Source of the DNA: Hellea sp965224755
Lineage (GTDB): Bacteria > Pseudomonadota > Alphaproteobacteria > Caulobacterales > Maricaulaceae
DNA length: 64,000 bases
Assembly (NCBI GenBank): GCA_965224755.1
Contig: OZ245061.1
Location: 1,302,001-1,366,000, forward strand
Reading direction: 5' to 3'
Position 1 is the first letter of the stretch. The number at the start of each line of letters is the position of its first letter. Under the pieces are notes generated by a model. That model was given only the letters and a program-made list of their open reading frames with translations, did no database searches and was not told the origin of the DNA. Both the position numbers and the translations under genes were made by a program. Shown here in pieces: positions 25,062 through 32,899 of the stretch.

Positions 25062-26255
25062 CTAACTAGATGCAAACACCTTGCCGAGCCAAGGTTTAGG
25101 ATCAATAGTTCCGCCATTCTTTCTGAATTCTATATACAGATTAGCTGTCCCTTGTGTCTTAAAAGGCATTAACCCTATGGGCTCGCCGGCTTTGACCATT
25201 GCGCCTGATTTGGCATAGCTATCGCCCATGCCTGTCATCAGTATAAAGTAACCTTCCCCAACATTCAAAATCACAACATTATCATAATTCTTGAACGCGC
25301 CGGAAAATTCGATGCGGCCTGCATAAGGCGCGATGACTTGCGCGCGCGAACGGGCCGAGACGGTCATGCCTTTTTCGCCGCTACCATAATTGCGGATGAT
25401 TTTACCCGTCACAGGTGCCCGCATCAGGCTTTTTGCCTTGGCAAATTTGGTGGCATTTTTGGGTAGGTCGAGCGGCTTGATCTTGGGCCGACGAGCGGGT
25501 GATGAGGGCGAGCGGGGCTTCACGCGCGGCTCTATTCCGCCGATAGCGGCTTCAAAGCTCTGGATAAGATCGCGCAAAGTTTTAGCCTCGGCGGCAAGTT
25601 TGGCGACCTCGCGCAGGGTTTCTTCCTGTTCGGATGAAATGGATTTTTCCAGAGCAGCTTTCTGCTTCACCAATTTGGCGATATTCGCCCGTCTCTTGGT
25701 TAGAATTTTCTCATTCGCGGCAAGACTAGCCTGTTTTGACTCCATTTTGGCTTTAAGTGTTTCCAGTTCAGATAATGTCTTGGACAGATCATCGGCCCGG
25801 TTTTTGAGCTCTCCGCTTATCGCCGATATCATGCGGGCGGCGCGGGCGGCCTCTACCGCGTCGCCGGGGGAAGCGGCAAAAGCTGGCGGCGGGTTGTTTT
25901 CTATGCGCTGCAAAGCCGCAATCAGCTTTATGAAGGATTGGCGGTCATTTTGGACGGCTTCGGTGTTGAGTTTGAGCTTTCCTTCAAGCTGCTCTAAATC
26001 GCTTTCGAGGCGCTGCGCTTCTTTCTCGAATTTCTCTGATTCGGCGGCGGTCTTGACCAGATCGGATTTTAAGCGGGAAATATCTTTTTGGATTTTACCG
26101 CGCTTTTTGGTCAGCGCCGCTTCTTTGGCGCGGGCTTCCTGTTCGGCCCGGGTCAGGCTTTCCAGTTTATCGGGGTCAGGCGTTTGGGCGTAGGCGGCGT
26201 TCCCCCCCCAAGACAGATCCAATGACAGAATCAAAGCTAAAACAAACCACCGCAT
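25062..26255 (-). CDS. EnvC-like murein hydrolase activator, degenerate LytM
   Basis: 397 residues. Signal peptide (MRWFVLALILSLDLSWGG to AYAQ), a long coiled coil rich in Lys, Glu and Leu (about 30-250), and a C-terminal LytM/M23-like domain (LMRAPVTGKIIRNYGSGEKG to GGTIDPKPWLG). The metal ligands of active M23 peptidases are missing: the usual LHFE-type HxH is LYIEFRKNG here. EnvC-type proteins of this kind do not cut peptidoglycan but activate amidases at division sites. Start 26255. It is followed by ctpA, and preceded by rlmH. Confidence 0.9.
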   Translation of the reverse strand: MRWFVLALILSLDLSWGGNAAYAQTPDPDKLESLTRAEQEARAKEAALTKKRGKIQKDISRLKSDLVKTAAESEKFEKEAQRLESDLEQLEGKLKLNTEAVQNDRQSFIKLIAALQRIENNPPPAFAASPGDAVEAARAARMISAISGELKNRADDLSKTLSELETLKAKMESKQASLAANEKILTKRRANIAKLVKQKAALEKSISSEQEETLREVAKLAAEAKTLRDLIQSFEAAIGGIEPRVKPRSPSSPARRPKIKPLDLPKNATKFAKAKSLMRAPVTGKIIRNYGSGEKGMTVSARSRAQVIAPYAGRIEFSGAFKNYDNVVILNVGEGYFILMTGMGDSYAKSGAMVKAGEPIGLMPFKTQGTANLYIEFRKNGGTIDPKPWLGKVFASS

Positions 26256-26275
26256 AGGCGAAACCTAAAACAAAC

Positions 26276-26746
26276 TCAGCCGCGGTGATAGGGTGTGCCT
26301 GCAAGAATTGACAGAGAGCGGTATATTTGTTCTGCCGCCATCACGCGCACTATTTTATGCGGCCATGTTTGCGGGCCGAAAGCCCAGCGGGTTGTCCCGG
26401 CAGGGATGTCAGCAGGTTCAAATCCATCCGCGCCGCCAATTACTAAGATAAGTTGGGAGATACCGTCATCGCGCCATCCGGCGAATTGTTTAGACATTTG
26501 GCGGGAGGTAGGCGTCTTGCCGCGCTCATCAAAAATAACGAGCTTTGCGCCGGCAGGTAAATTATTCAGCAAGCTCTGTGTTTCTTGGGAACGTGATTTG
26601 GCGCTGCGCAAATCAACTTGCTGTTCTTCAACGCCAGTAAACCCCGTGCCGCGCGAGAGACCTTGGCTACGCTTGAGATAGTCATCAATCATCTCGCGTT
26701 CAGGGCCGGAGCGAATGACCCCACCTGCGCGTAGAATGATTTTCAC
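26276..26746 (-). CDS. rlmH: 23S rRNA pseudouridine-1915 N3-methyltransferase RlmH
   Basis: 156 residues, full length. A SPOUT methyltransferase acting on helix 69 of 23S rRNA. Typical features: KLVIFDERGKTPTSRQMS, the knot sequence LILVIGGADGFEP with the SAM-binding GG, and the C-terminal LSILAGTPYHRG. Its ATG overlaps the rsfS stop by 4 bp. The 5-gene order nadD-rsfS-rlmH-envC-ctpA is conserved. Confidence 0.96.
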   Translation of the reverse strand: MKIILRAGGVIRSGPEREMIDDYLKRSQGLSRGTGFTGVEEQQVDLRSAKSRSQETQSLLNNLPAGAKLVIFDERGKTPTSRQMSKQFAGWRDDGISQLILVIGGADGFEPADIPAGTTRWAFGPQTWPHKIVRVMAAEQIYRSLSILAGTPYHRG

Positions 26747-27141
26747 TCGTCTGCGGGGGGCTGTTCGGCGATGCCTTGTAGGCCTTCGGGAAGCGGAACA
26801 GACCAGATTTTCTCAAGGTTATAGAAGACCCGTACTTCGGGGCGAAAGAGGTGAATAATCACGTCGCCAACATCAATCAGAACCCAGTCCAAGCCTTCAA
26901 GGCCTTCGACTCCAAGGTCTTTATGGCCGAGCTGTTTTAGCTCCCGCTGCAGATAATCCGCGAGGGCGCCGACATGGCGGTTGGAGCGGCCCGAGGACAC
27001 AATCATATAATCCGCGATGGAGGATTTACCGCGAATATCAATCTCGATTGTGTCTTGGGCAGAATGTTCGTCAAGGACAGCCAGAATGGCATCTGAGAGG
27101 GCTTTGCTCTCTTTATCGTCTTTGGGTGAGGGCATACTCAC
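26743..27141 (-). CDS. rsfS: Ribosome silencing factor RsfS
   Basis: About 130 residues. Binds uL14 and keeps 50S subunits from joining 30S in starvation. Core motifs: DIRGKSSIADYMIVSSGRS, LGVEGLEGLDWVLIDVGDVI and IHLFRPEVRVFYNLEKIW. The start could be GTG 27141 or ATG 27135; AGGAG at 27169-27173 is too far for either, and AGTGAG just ahead of the ATG is the only nearby purine run. The last four bases overlap rlmH. Confidence 0.94.
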   Translation of the reverse strand: MSMPSPKDDKESKALSDAILAVLDEHSAQDTIEIDIRGKSSIADYMIVSSGRSNRHVGALADYLQRELKQLGHKDLGVEGLEGLDWVLIDVGDVIIHLFRPEVRVFYNLEKIWSVPLPEGLQGIAEQPPADE

Positions 27142-27199
27142 TTGCGCGGCTTCGGTCAGGATAAGCTCCTATGATTCTGACATCTCGTCATTATCATGT

Positions 27200-27784
27200 T
27201 TAACGTGTTTTGGCCATTTTTTTACGAATGGCGGACGAAGACAGGCTATTTAACGGCGGTGTCAGGAATGTCCAGACCGGAGGCTGTAAATATTGCAGTA
27301 TGTGGGAGTGCTCTTCGGGCAGTCGATCATCCTCTAACATCCGAGCTGTTTTTGAGAGACGAGGCTTTATGCCATCACCAGGCCTTGCGATAACGGCAAT
27401 AGGGACACGCGCGGCAATTTCGCGCCAGTCTTTCCATTTGGGAAATTGCGCGAAATTATCCGCGCCCATCAGAAACACGAACCGCGTTTGCGGATGGCTC
27501 TTCTGCGCACGCCGGATCATATCAATGGTGTAATTTGTGCCAAAATCGCGTTCGATATGGCTGATCTCCATACGCGGCTTCAGGCCGAGGGTTTTAACCG
27601 TTTTCACGCGGCTCTCATAGCTCGGTTGTTTTGGCTTTAGCGGGTTTTGTGGACTGACCATCCACCAGATGCGGTCCAGCGCCAAGTCCCGCAATCCGCA
27701 TTCCGCAACATGCATATGGCCGTTATGGGCCGGATTGAACGAGCCGCCAAATAGGCCAATGGATAAGCCTTCATAGCGGTTCAA
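27200..27784 (-). CDS. nadD: Nicotinate-nucleotide adenylyltransferase
   Basis: 194 residues. Joins ATP and nicotinate mononucleotide to give deamido-NAD. N-terminal GLFGGSFNPAHNGHMHVA with the HxGH motif, the WWMVSPQNPLK block, FLMGADNFAQFPKWKDWREI, and the C-terminal SSSAIRKKMA (ISSTxIR-type) motif. Its ATG overlaps the proA stop (ATGA). Cytoplasmic, NAD biosynthesis. Confidence 0.96.
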   Translation of the reverse strand: MNRYEGLSIGLFGGSFNPAHNGHMHVAECGLRDLALDRIWWMVSPQNPLKPKQPSYESRVKTVKTLGLKPRMEISHIERDFGTNYTIDMIRRAQKSHPQTRFVFLMGADNFAQFPKWKDWREIAARVPIAVIARPGDGIKPRLSKTARMLEDDRLPEEHSHILQYLQPPVWTFLTPPLNSLSSSAIRKKMAKTR

Positions 27785-29067
27785 GGCCGTATCTGCCCAT
27801 TGCCTACGACGCGGTATTTATAGGTCGTCAAATGTTGCGCCCCCACGGGCCCGCGTGCATGGAGGCGGCCTGTGGCAATGCCGATTTCTGCGCCAAATCC
27901 AAATTCGCCGCCATCGGCAAATTGAGTGGACGTATTATGCATGACAATGGCGCTATCGACATCGTGCAGGAACCATGCTGCGGCCTCTTTATCGTCCGTG
28001 ATGATACAATCCGTATGGCCGCTACCGTAATGCGCAATATGCGCCATCGCCTCAGTGCTATTTTCTACGATTTTAATATTCACAATGGCGTCAAGATGTT
28101 CGGTGAAATAGTCGTCTTCCGTTGCGGCTTTAATAAGAGGAGACAGACGTTGAGCGGCTTTATCGCCGCGCATTTCGCAGCCTGCCGCTTTTAATTTGTC
28201 AGCCAAAACGGGCAGGAAATCCTCTGCAATAGAACGATCTATCAGAACTGTTTCCGTCGAACCGCAAACGCCCGTGCGCCGCATTTTAGCATTTATGATG
28301 ATCTCCAATGCCATGCTCACGCTGGCATCCTGATGCACATAGGTGTGACAAAGACCTTCAAGATGGGCGAGGACAGGCACGCGGGCATCGCTCTGCACGC
28401 GCGCAATCAAGCTCTTGCCGCCGCGCGGGATGATAAGATCAACACAGCCGTCCAGACCGCCCAACAGATGACCAACGGCAGCGCGGTCTGTTGTGGCGAC
28501 AAGCTGAATAGAGCCGGTCGGAAGTCCTGCTTTTTCTAATCCCCGCATCAAAGCGGTATAAATGGCATGATTGGAGTTTGCGCTTTCGGAGCCGCCGCGC
28601 AGGATACAGGCATTGCCGGATTTCAGGCACAGACCGCCCGCATCCGCCGTGACATTGGGCCGACTTTCATAGATCATGCCGATAACGCCGATAGGCACGC
28701 GGACCTTGGAGAATTTGAGACCATTGGGCTGTGTCCAGCTTTCGTCTACCGAGCCGACAGGGTCGGGCAGGGCGGCTATTGAGGTCAGGCCATCTGCAAT
28801 GCCGTCTATGCGGGATTGGTCGAGCTTTAAGCGGTCAAGCATCGCGGCGGACAGGCCTTTGGCCCCAGCCTTGTCCATATCTACGGCATTTGCAGCCAAG
28901 ATATCAGATGCGGCTTTGCGGATTTCATCAGCCATGAGTGTGAGCGCGTGGGTTTTACGGTCGGGTGGGGCTAGGCGTAAAATAGATGCGGCTAGGCGGG
29001 CTTGCTTGCCAAGCACGGCCATATAGGCCGCGAGGTCACTATCGGGATTTAAAGCAGGGGCCGCCAT
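27781..29067 (-). CDS. proA: Gamma-glutamyl phosphate reductase
   Basis: 428 residues. The second step of proline synthesis, the NADPH-dependent reduction of glutamyl-5-phosphate to the semialdehyde. An aldehyde-dehydrogenase fold: VPIGVIGMIYESRPNVTADA, GGSESANSNHAI, DLIIPRGGKSLIARVQ, with the catalytic Cys in RRTGVCGSTETVL. Between proB (1 bp upstream) and nadD (4-bp overlap), so the two proline genes are adjacent and likely made in step. proline is also degraded by PutA at 42.8 kb. Confidence 0.97.
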   Translation of the reverse strand: MAAPALNPDSDLAAYMAVLGKQARLAASILRLAPPDRKTHALTLMADEIRKAASDILAANAVDMDKAGAKGLSAAMLDRLKLDQSRIDGIADGLTSIAALPDPVGSVDESWTQPNGLKFSKVRVPIGVIGMIYESRPNVTADAGGLCLKSGNACILRGGSESANSNHAIYTALMRGLEKAGLPTGSIQLVATTDRAAVGHLLGGLDGCVDLIIPRGGKSLIARVQSDARVPVLAHLEGLCHTYVHQDASVSMALEIIINAKMRRTGVCGSTETVLIDRSIAEDFLPVLADKLKAAGCEMRGDKAAQRLSPLIKAATEDDYFTEHLDAIVNIKIVENSTEAMAHIAHYGSGHTDCIITDDKEAAAWFLHDVDSAIVMHNTSTQFADGGEFGFGAEIGIATGRLHARGPVGAQHLTTYKYRVVGNGQIRP

Positions 29068-29068
29068 A

Positions 29069-30196
29069 TTACATCATCACCAAATTATCGCGGTGGATCA
29101 AAGCCGCGCCATTATCATAGCCGAGCGCGCCGGCTATGTCGCCCGATTTCAAGCCGAGTATTTGAGCGGCGTCGCCAGCGTCATAAGCTACAAGTCCCCT
29201 TGCGATTTCTGCTCCGGCTTGTGTTGTGATCGAAACAGAATCGCCTTTGGAAAATTGCCCCGATAATCCGGTTACGCCTGCGGCTAAGAGGCTTTTACCT
29301 TGGGTCAAGGCTTTTGCCGCGCCTGCATCCACGATCAGCGTGCCGCTGGGTTTCAATGCCCCTGCAATCCACTGATGGCGGGCCTTTTTAGGGTTGTCAT
29401 GCGCCTCGAACCATGTGCAGCGCTCGCCGTGCATGAGGCGGGTGAGGGGATTATTGGCCCGGCCATCCATGATGCACATCCGGCACCCTGCCTGTGTCGC
29501 GATCTTGGCCGCCGCAAGTTTTGTCGCCATACCGCCAGCCCCGATAGCCGCTTCGGTGTTCACGCCGCCGCCCATTGCCATAATGGTGGCCGTAATCTCT
29601 GTTATATGGCCAAGATGCTCGGCAGCCTCATTTATGCGGGGATCTACCGTATAAAGCCCGTCAATATCAGAGAGTAGAATGAGCGTATCAGCGCCCAGCA
29701 TTTGCGCTGTCCGCGCGGCCAAGCGGTCATTATCCCCGTAGCGGATTTCATCAGTCGCCACCGTATCGTTCTCATTGATAATTGGGACCGCGCCCAGCGA
29801 GAGGAGGGTGCCGAGCGTCGAACGCGCATTGAGCCAGCGGCGGCGATCTTCTGTGTCGTTTAAGGTCAGCAAAGCTTGGGCCGTGGTGATATTATGAGCC
29901 TCCAAAGCCCGTTCATAAGCGCGGGTGAGCAGAGATTGCCCCGCCGCTGCGCAGGCCTGTTTTTCCGCCAAAGACAGTTTTCTACCCAAAAGCCCCAACC
30001 TTGTGCGTCCTAAGGCTATAGCGCCTGACGAAACGATGATGATGTCTTTGTCATCAGATTTAAGCGCCGCAATATCTGCGCACAGGCTTGTCAGCCAGGC
30101 TTCGCGTAACCGTCCGTTTTCGGCGTCGACGAGCAAGGCTGAGCCGATTTTAACGACAATACGCCGGGCTGATATGAGAGGGTTTACGGTCGCCAT
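29069..30196 (-). CDS. proB: Glutamate 5-kinase with PUA domain
   Basis: 375 residues. The first, usually proline-inhibited step of proline synthesis. Amino-acid kinase domain: RIVVKIGSALLV, IIIVSSGAIALGRTRLG, INENDTVATDEIRYGDNDRLAA, GGMATKLAAAKIA. The C-terminal PUA domain (from about 280, with DAGAAKAL and GDSVSITTQAGAEIARGL) is complete. Start ATG 30196 overlaps the obgE 3' end by 13 bp. Confidence 0.97.
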   Translation of the reverse strand: MATVNPLISARRIVVKIGSALLVDAENGRLREAWLTSLCADIAALKSDDKDIIIVSSGAIALGRTRLGLLGRKLSLAEKQACAAAGQSLLTRAYERALEAHNITTAQALLTLNDTEDRRRWLNARSTLGTLLSLGAVPIINENDTVATDEIRYGDNDRLAARTAQMLGADTLILLSDIDGLYTVDPRINEAAEHLGHITEITATIMAMGGGVNTEAAIGAGGMATKLAAAKIATQAGCRMCIMDGRANNPLTRLMHGERCTWFEAHDNPKKARHQWIAGALKPSGTLIVDAGAAKALTQGKSLLAAGVTGLSGQFSKGDSVSITTQAGAEIARGLVAYDAGDAAQILGLKSGDIAGALGYDNGAALIHRDNLVMM

Positions 30197-31266
30197 CCCT
30201 CTACTTCTTCTATCTCGCCCCGCGCGATGGCCGCTTTGTGCTCGCGCTCTTCGCGGGCCGCTTCTTCCTTTTGGCGGCGTGCCAGCACATGTTGGTAAAC
30301 CTCTGAAAGAACAGGTTTTAAGCCCTGATTGGCAACGCTGGAAATGATGAAAGGTTTTTGCCCGCAGGCCGCCTCTAGCTCGTCTTGCACAAGCTTAATT
30401 GTGTCGCCGTCCAAAGCGTCGCATTTGGTTAGCACGATGATTTGAGGTTTGTCTTCGATACCGCCGTCATAATCGATCAGCTCTTTGCGAATGGTTTCGT
30501 AATTGCCTATCGGATCATCTGCCGAGGCATCAACGAGATGCAGCACTGCCGCGCAGCGCTCGACATGGCCGAGGAAGCGGTGGCCTAGTCCTGCGCCTTC
30601 GCTCGCGCCTTCGATGAGGCCGGGCAGGTCGGCGAGTACAAAACGCTCTGCGGCCCCGAGTTCGACAACGCCGAGATGCGGGTGAAGAGTTGTAAAGGGA
30701 TAGTCTGCTGTCTTGGGCGTAGCCGCTGTTACAGTTGATAAGAATGTCGATTTGCCGGCATTAGGTAAGCCCACCAAGCCTGCATCGGCCAGCAGCTTTA
30801 GTCTTAGCCATATCCAGCGCTCTTCGCCGTCTTCGCCGGGATTGGCCTTGCGCGGCGCTTGATTGGTGGAGGATTTAAACCGGGCATTGCCCCAGCCGCC
30901 ATTGCCGCCTTTGGCGAGCAGGGCGCGCTGCCCGTCCTCAAGCAAATCAATCAGGATTTCGCCGTTTTCTGCGTCTATCACTTGGGTGCCGACGGGGACT
31001 TTGATTTCAATGTTTTCGCCTGCTGCCCCTGCGCGGTCACGGCCCATACCATGCGTGCCGGTTTTAGCTTTGAAATGTTGCTTATAGCGGTAGTCGATCA
31101 AAGTGTTGAGGCTGCGCGTCGCAATGGCCCAGACATCTCCGCCTTTGCCGCCATCTCCGCCATTGGGCCCGCCAAAGGCAATAGATTTCTCGCGCCGAAA
31201 TGACACGCACCCCGCCCCGCCATTACCGGAGGCGATAAAAATCTTGGCTTGGTCGAGAAATTTCAT
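30184..31266 (-). CDS. obgE: GTPase Obg/CgtA
   Basis: 360 residues. A ribosome-associated GTPase in large-subunit maturation and stress control. Gly-rich OBG fold: MKFLDQAKIFIASGNGGAGC and GGPNGGDGGKGGDVW. G1 is GLPNAGKST, G3 is DLPGLIEGASEGAGLGHRFL, and G4 is LTKCDALD. The C-terminal Obg-specific extension is short and basic/acidic (EEREHKAAIARGEIEEVEGW). Its ATG overlaps the preceding acetyltransferase stop (ATGA). The downstream order proB-proA follows. Confidence 0.97.
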   Translation of the reverse strand: MKFLDQAKIFIASGNGGAGCVSFRREKSIAFGGPNGGDGGKGGDVWAIATRSLNTLIDYRYKQHFKAKTGTHGMGRDRAGAAGENIEIKVPVGTQVIDAENGEILIDLLEDGQRALLAKGGNGGWGNARFKSSTNQAPRKANPGEDGEERWIWLRLKLLADAGLVGLPNAGKSTFLSTVTAATPKTADYPFTTLHPHLGVVELGAAERFVLADLPGLIEGASEGAGLGHRFLGHVERCAAVLHLVDASADDPIGNYETIRKELIDYDGGIEDKPQIIVLTKCDALDGDTIKLVQDELEAACGQKPFIISSVANQGLKPVLSEVYQHVLARRQKEEAAREEREHKAAIARGEIEEVEGWRP

Positions 31267-31862
31267 AGCGGGCCATTCATGGCGAGTTTTTGTTCTGTGC
31301 GCAATGGTATGGCGCGTTTCGTCTTTTCTTGCGGGGCCGGAAAATCCAGCCGATAATTCAGGCTATAGGCTTTCTCAAGGCGGCCCATAGAGAAATACAT
31401 CTCGGTGTTGTCCAGCAATTTGAAGCCTAGTTTTTCCATAATGCGTTGGCTCGCGGGATTATCTGCAAAGACGCCGCCAAGCAGGGTGGTTATTTTTAAG
31501 CTCTCGCGGGCCTCTGCGATCAGCGCATGACTGGCCTCGGTGACATAGCCGTTACCCCAAAAAGGCTTACCGAGCCAATAGCCGATTTCAAGCGCGGCAT
31601 TTGGGCTACGCCGAAAAAGATCGGCGATACCCATAAGCTCGCCGCCGTCCTGCGTGATAGCATAGGGATAAGCGAGGTTGCGGCGTTTTTGTGCAAGCAG
31701 ATGCATGACCTTGAATTCAGCCGAGAGCAGGGGGAAGGGATGCGGGAATGACCCGGTCATACGGGCGATAGCTTTGTCTCCCGCCAGCTTTGAAAAAGCA
31801 AGCGCATCCTCCAGCGTTAATTGGCGTAGGGCCAAACGCTCTGTTTTAATTTCATCTCTCAT
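31263..31862 (-). CDS. GNAT family N-acetyltransferase (RimJ/RimL-like)
   Basis: 199 residues from ATG 31862, which is preceded by GGAGG at 7-nt spacing; the longer frame to 31985 runs through a palindromic element and is rejected. RimJ/RimL-type layout: IKTERLALRQLTLEDA, then ALEIGYWLGKPFWGNGYVTEASHAL with the acetyl-CoA loop, and FADNPASQRIMEKLGFKLL. The substrate is probably an amino-terminal or small-molecule amine; not determinable. The stop overlaps obgE. Confidence 0.88.
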   Translation of the reverse strand: MRDEIKTERLALRQLTLEDALAFSKLAGDKAIARMTGSFPHPFPLLSAEFKVMHLLAQKRRNLAYPYAITQDGGELMGIADLFRRSPNAALEIGYWLGKPFWGNGYVTEASHALIAEARESLKITTLLGGVFADNPASQRIMEKLGFKLLDNTEMYFSMGRLEKAYSLNYRLDFPAPQEKTKRAIPLRTEQKLAMNGPL

Positions 31863-31903
31863 ATTCGCCTCCACTTTGGCGGCAGGGAATGATTTGTCCC
31901 AAT

Positions 31904-31993
31904 AGTGCATTTTGCGTATGAATAGGCTCAAAAAATGGGCGAAGAAAGCCCAATTTTTGAGACACTTCGGATTCAATAAACGCAAATTACACT
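31904..31993. repeat. 90-bp palindromic element, copy 1
   Basis: A near-perfect palindrome: AGTGCATTTTGCG at one end and CGCAAATTACACT at the other, inner CTCAAAAAATGGGC pairing with GCCCAATTTTTGAG, and apex GAAGAAA. The second copy, at 51460-51549, lies 20 kb away in the opposite overall orientation. The two agree through most of their length. No ORF in it is credible. It sits between rpmA and the acetyltransferase, directly beside the rpmA terminator. Confidence 0.85.
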
Positions 31994-32024
31994 AAAAAAG
32001 GGAAACCGGCGGACCGATTTCCCT
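31994..32024 (-). terminator. Intrinsic terminator of rplU-rpmA
   Basis: On the minus strand GGGAAATCGG pairs with CCGGTTTCCC around TCCG, followed by TTTTTT. A classical Rho-independent terminator 50 bp after the rpmA stop. Confidence 0.85.
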
Positions 32025-32074
32025 GCTATATCTCGGTTCGCCTTTATTAAGGGGCGACCCGTATCTTGGGGTCG

Positions 32075-32344
32075 CTATTCTGCCGCGGCTGCCATCGGCT
32101 CTACTGAAACGAAGGTGCGCTCATTGCGTTTGGTTGTAAACGTCACGCGGCCTTCAGCTTTGGCGAAGAGTGTATGGTCTTTGCCCATGCCGACATTGGT
32201 GCCCGGGTAATATTTTGTCCCGCGCTGGCGAATAATAATGTTGCCCGGAATGACCGATTGGCCCCCGGCTTTTTTTACGCCAAGGCGGCGGCCTGCACTG
32301 TCGCGGCCGTTATTGGATGAACCACCTGCTTTTTTATGAGCCAT
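32075..32344 (-). CDS. rpmA: 50S ribosomal protein bL27
   Basis: 89 residues. Start MAHKKAGGSSNNGRDSAGRR, without the cleavable Firmicutes-type extension, then VIPGNIIIRQRGTKYYPGTN and HTLFAKAEGRVTF. bL27 reaches toward the peptidyl-transferase centre with its N-terminus. Downstream of rplU by 23 bp. The C-terminus ends in an Ala run (MAAAAE). Confidence 0.98.
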   Translation of the reverse strand: MAHKKAGGSSNNGRDSAGRRLGVKKAGGQSVIPGNIIIRQRGTKYYPGTNVGMGKDHTLFAKAEGRVTFTTKRNERTFVSVEPMAAAAE

Positions 32345-32367
32345 GAGTGTCTCCTATCTATTCTTAA

Positions 32368-32679
32368 CTACGCTTTGATGGACGTGATTTTCACGACCGT
32401 TTCATTTTGGCGATGACCGCGCTTGCGGCGATAGTTTTGGCGACGCTTCTTTTTGAAGACCAGAACTTTAGCGGCTTTGCGCTGTTCCAAAACTTCGCCT
32501 TTGACTTCCGCGCCTTTAACCAGCGGCGCGCCGACTTTAACGTCGCCGTCTTTGCCGCAGAGCAGAACTTCACCAAAAGCGACGGTTTTGCCGGCCTCTG
32601 CGTCAAGTTTTTCGACGATGATAATGTCGTCTTTGGCAACTTTATATTGCTTACCGCCTGTCTTGATGACTGCAAACAT
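32368..32679 (-). CDS. rplU: 50S ribosomal protein bL21
   Basis: 103 residues: MFAVIKTGGKQYKVAKDD, GAPLVKGAEVKGEVLEQ and the basic C-terminal KVLVFKKKRRQNYRRKRGHR followed by QNETVVKI, all characteristic of bL21. Paired with rpmA as in nearly all bacteria. A good promoter lies 105-130 bp upstream. Confidence 0.98.
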   Translation of the reverse strand: MFAVIKTGGKQYKVAKDDIIIVEKLDAEAGKTVAFGEVLLCGKDGDVKVGAPLVKGAEVKGEVLEQRKAAKVLVFKKKRRQNYRRKRGHRQNETVVKITSIKA

Positions 32680-32783
32680 GGCTTTAATCCTTAATGCGGA
32701 TCCTTTGCAAACGGGTGCAAAATGGGTCCAAAAAATAAATCAAGGCCGCTTCGAGATAAGACTCAGCGGCCAATTCGTGGCTC

Positions 32784-32811
32784 TATATACAGGCGCCCCG
32801 CTTAGTGTCAA
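32784..32811 (-). promoter_or_regulatory. rplU-rpmA promoter
   Basis: On the minus strand, TTGACA (32811-32806), a 16-bp GC-rich spacer, and TATATA (32789-32784), followed by an about 97-nt leader. This is the clearest housekeeping-type promoter in the window. Confidence 0.7.
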
Positions 32812-32847
32812 CGCGGTTTTGCGCATTCATACGGCTTGTTACAGGCC

Positions 32848-32878
32848 AAAAGAAAAGCCCCGCTCAAGAGCGGGGCTC
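32848..32878 (-). terminator. Intrinsic terminator of the giant repeat-protein gene
   Basis: On the minus strand, AGCCCCGCTC pairs with GAGCGGGGCT (loop TT), followed by TTTCTTTT. It lies 22-52 bp after the stop at 32900, making the giant gene a single-gene transcription unit separate from rplU. Confidence 0.85.
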
Positions 32879-32899
32879 GTCAATTCTTATAGGCTTGGC

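Noticed and set aside
25062..26255. EnvC-like gene as an active M23 endopeptidase
   Set aside because: The HxH and other zinc ligands are absent, so it is placed with the catalytically dead activators.
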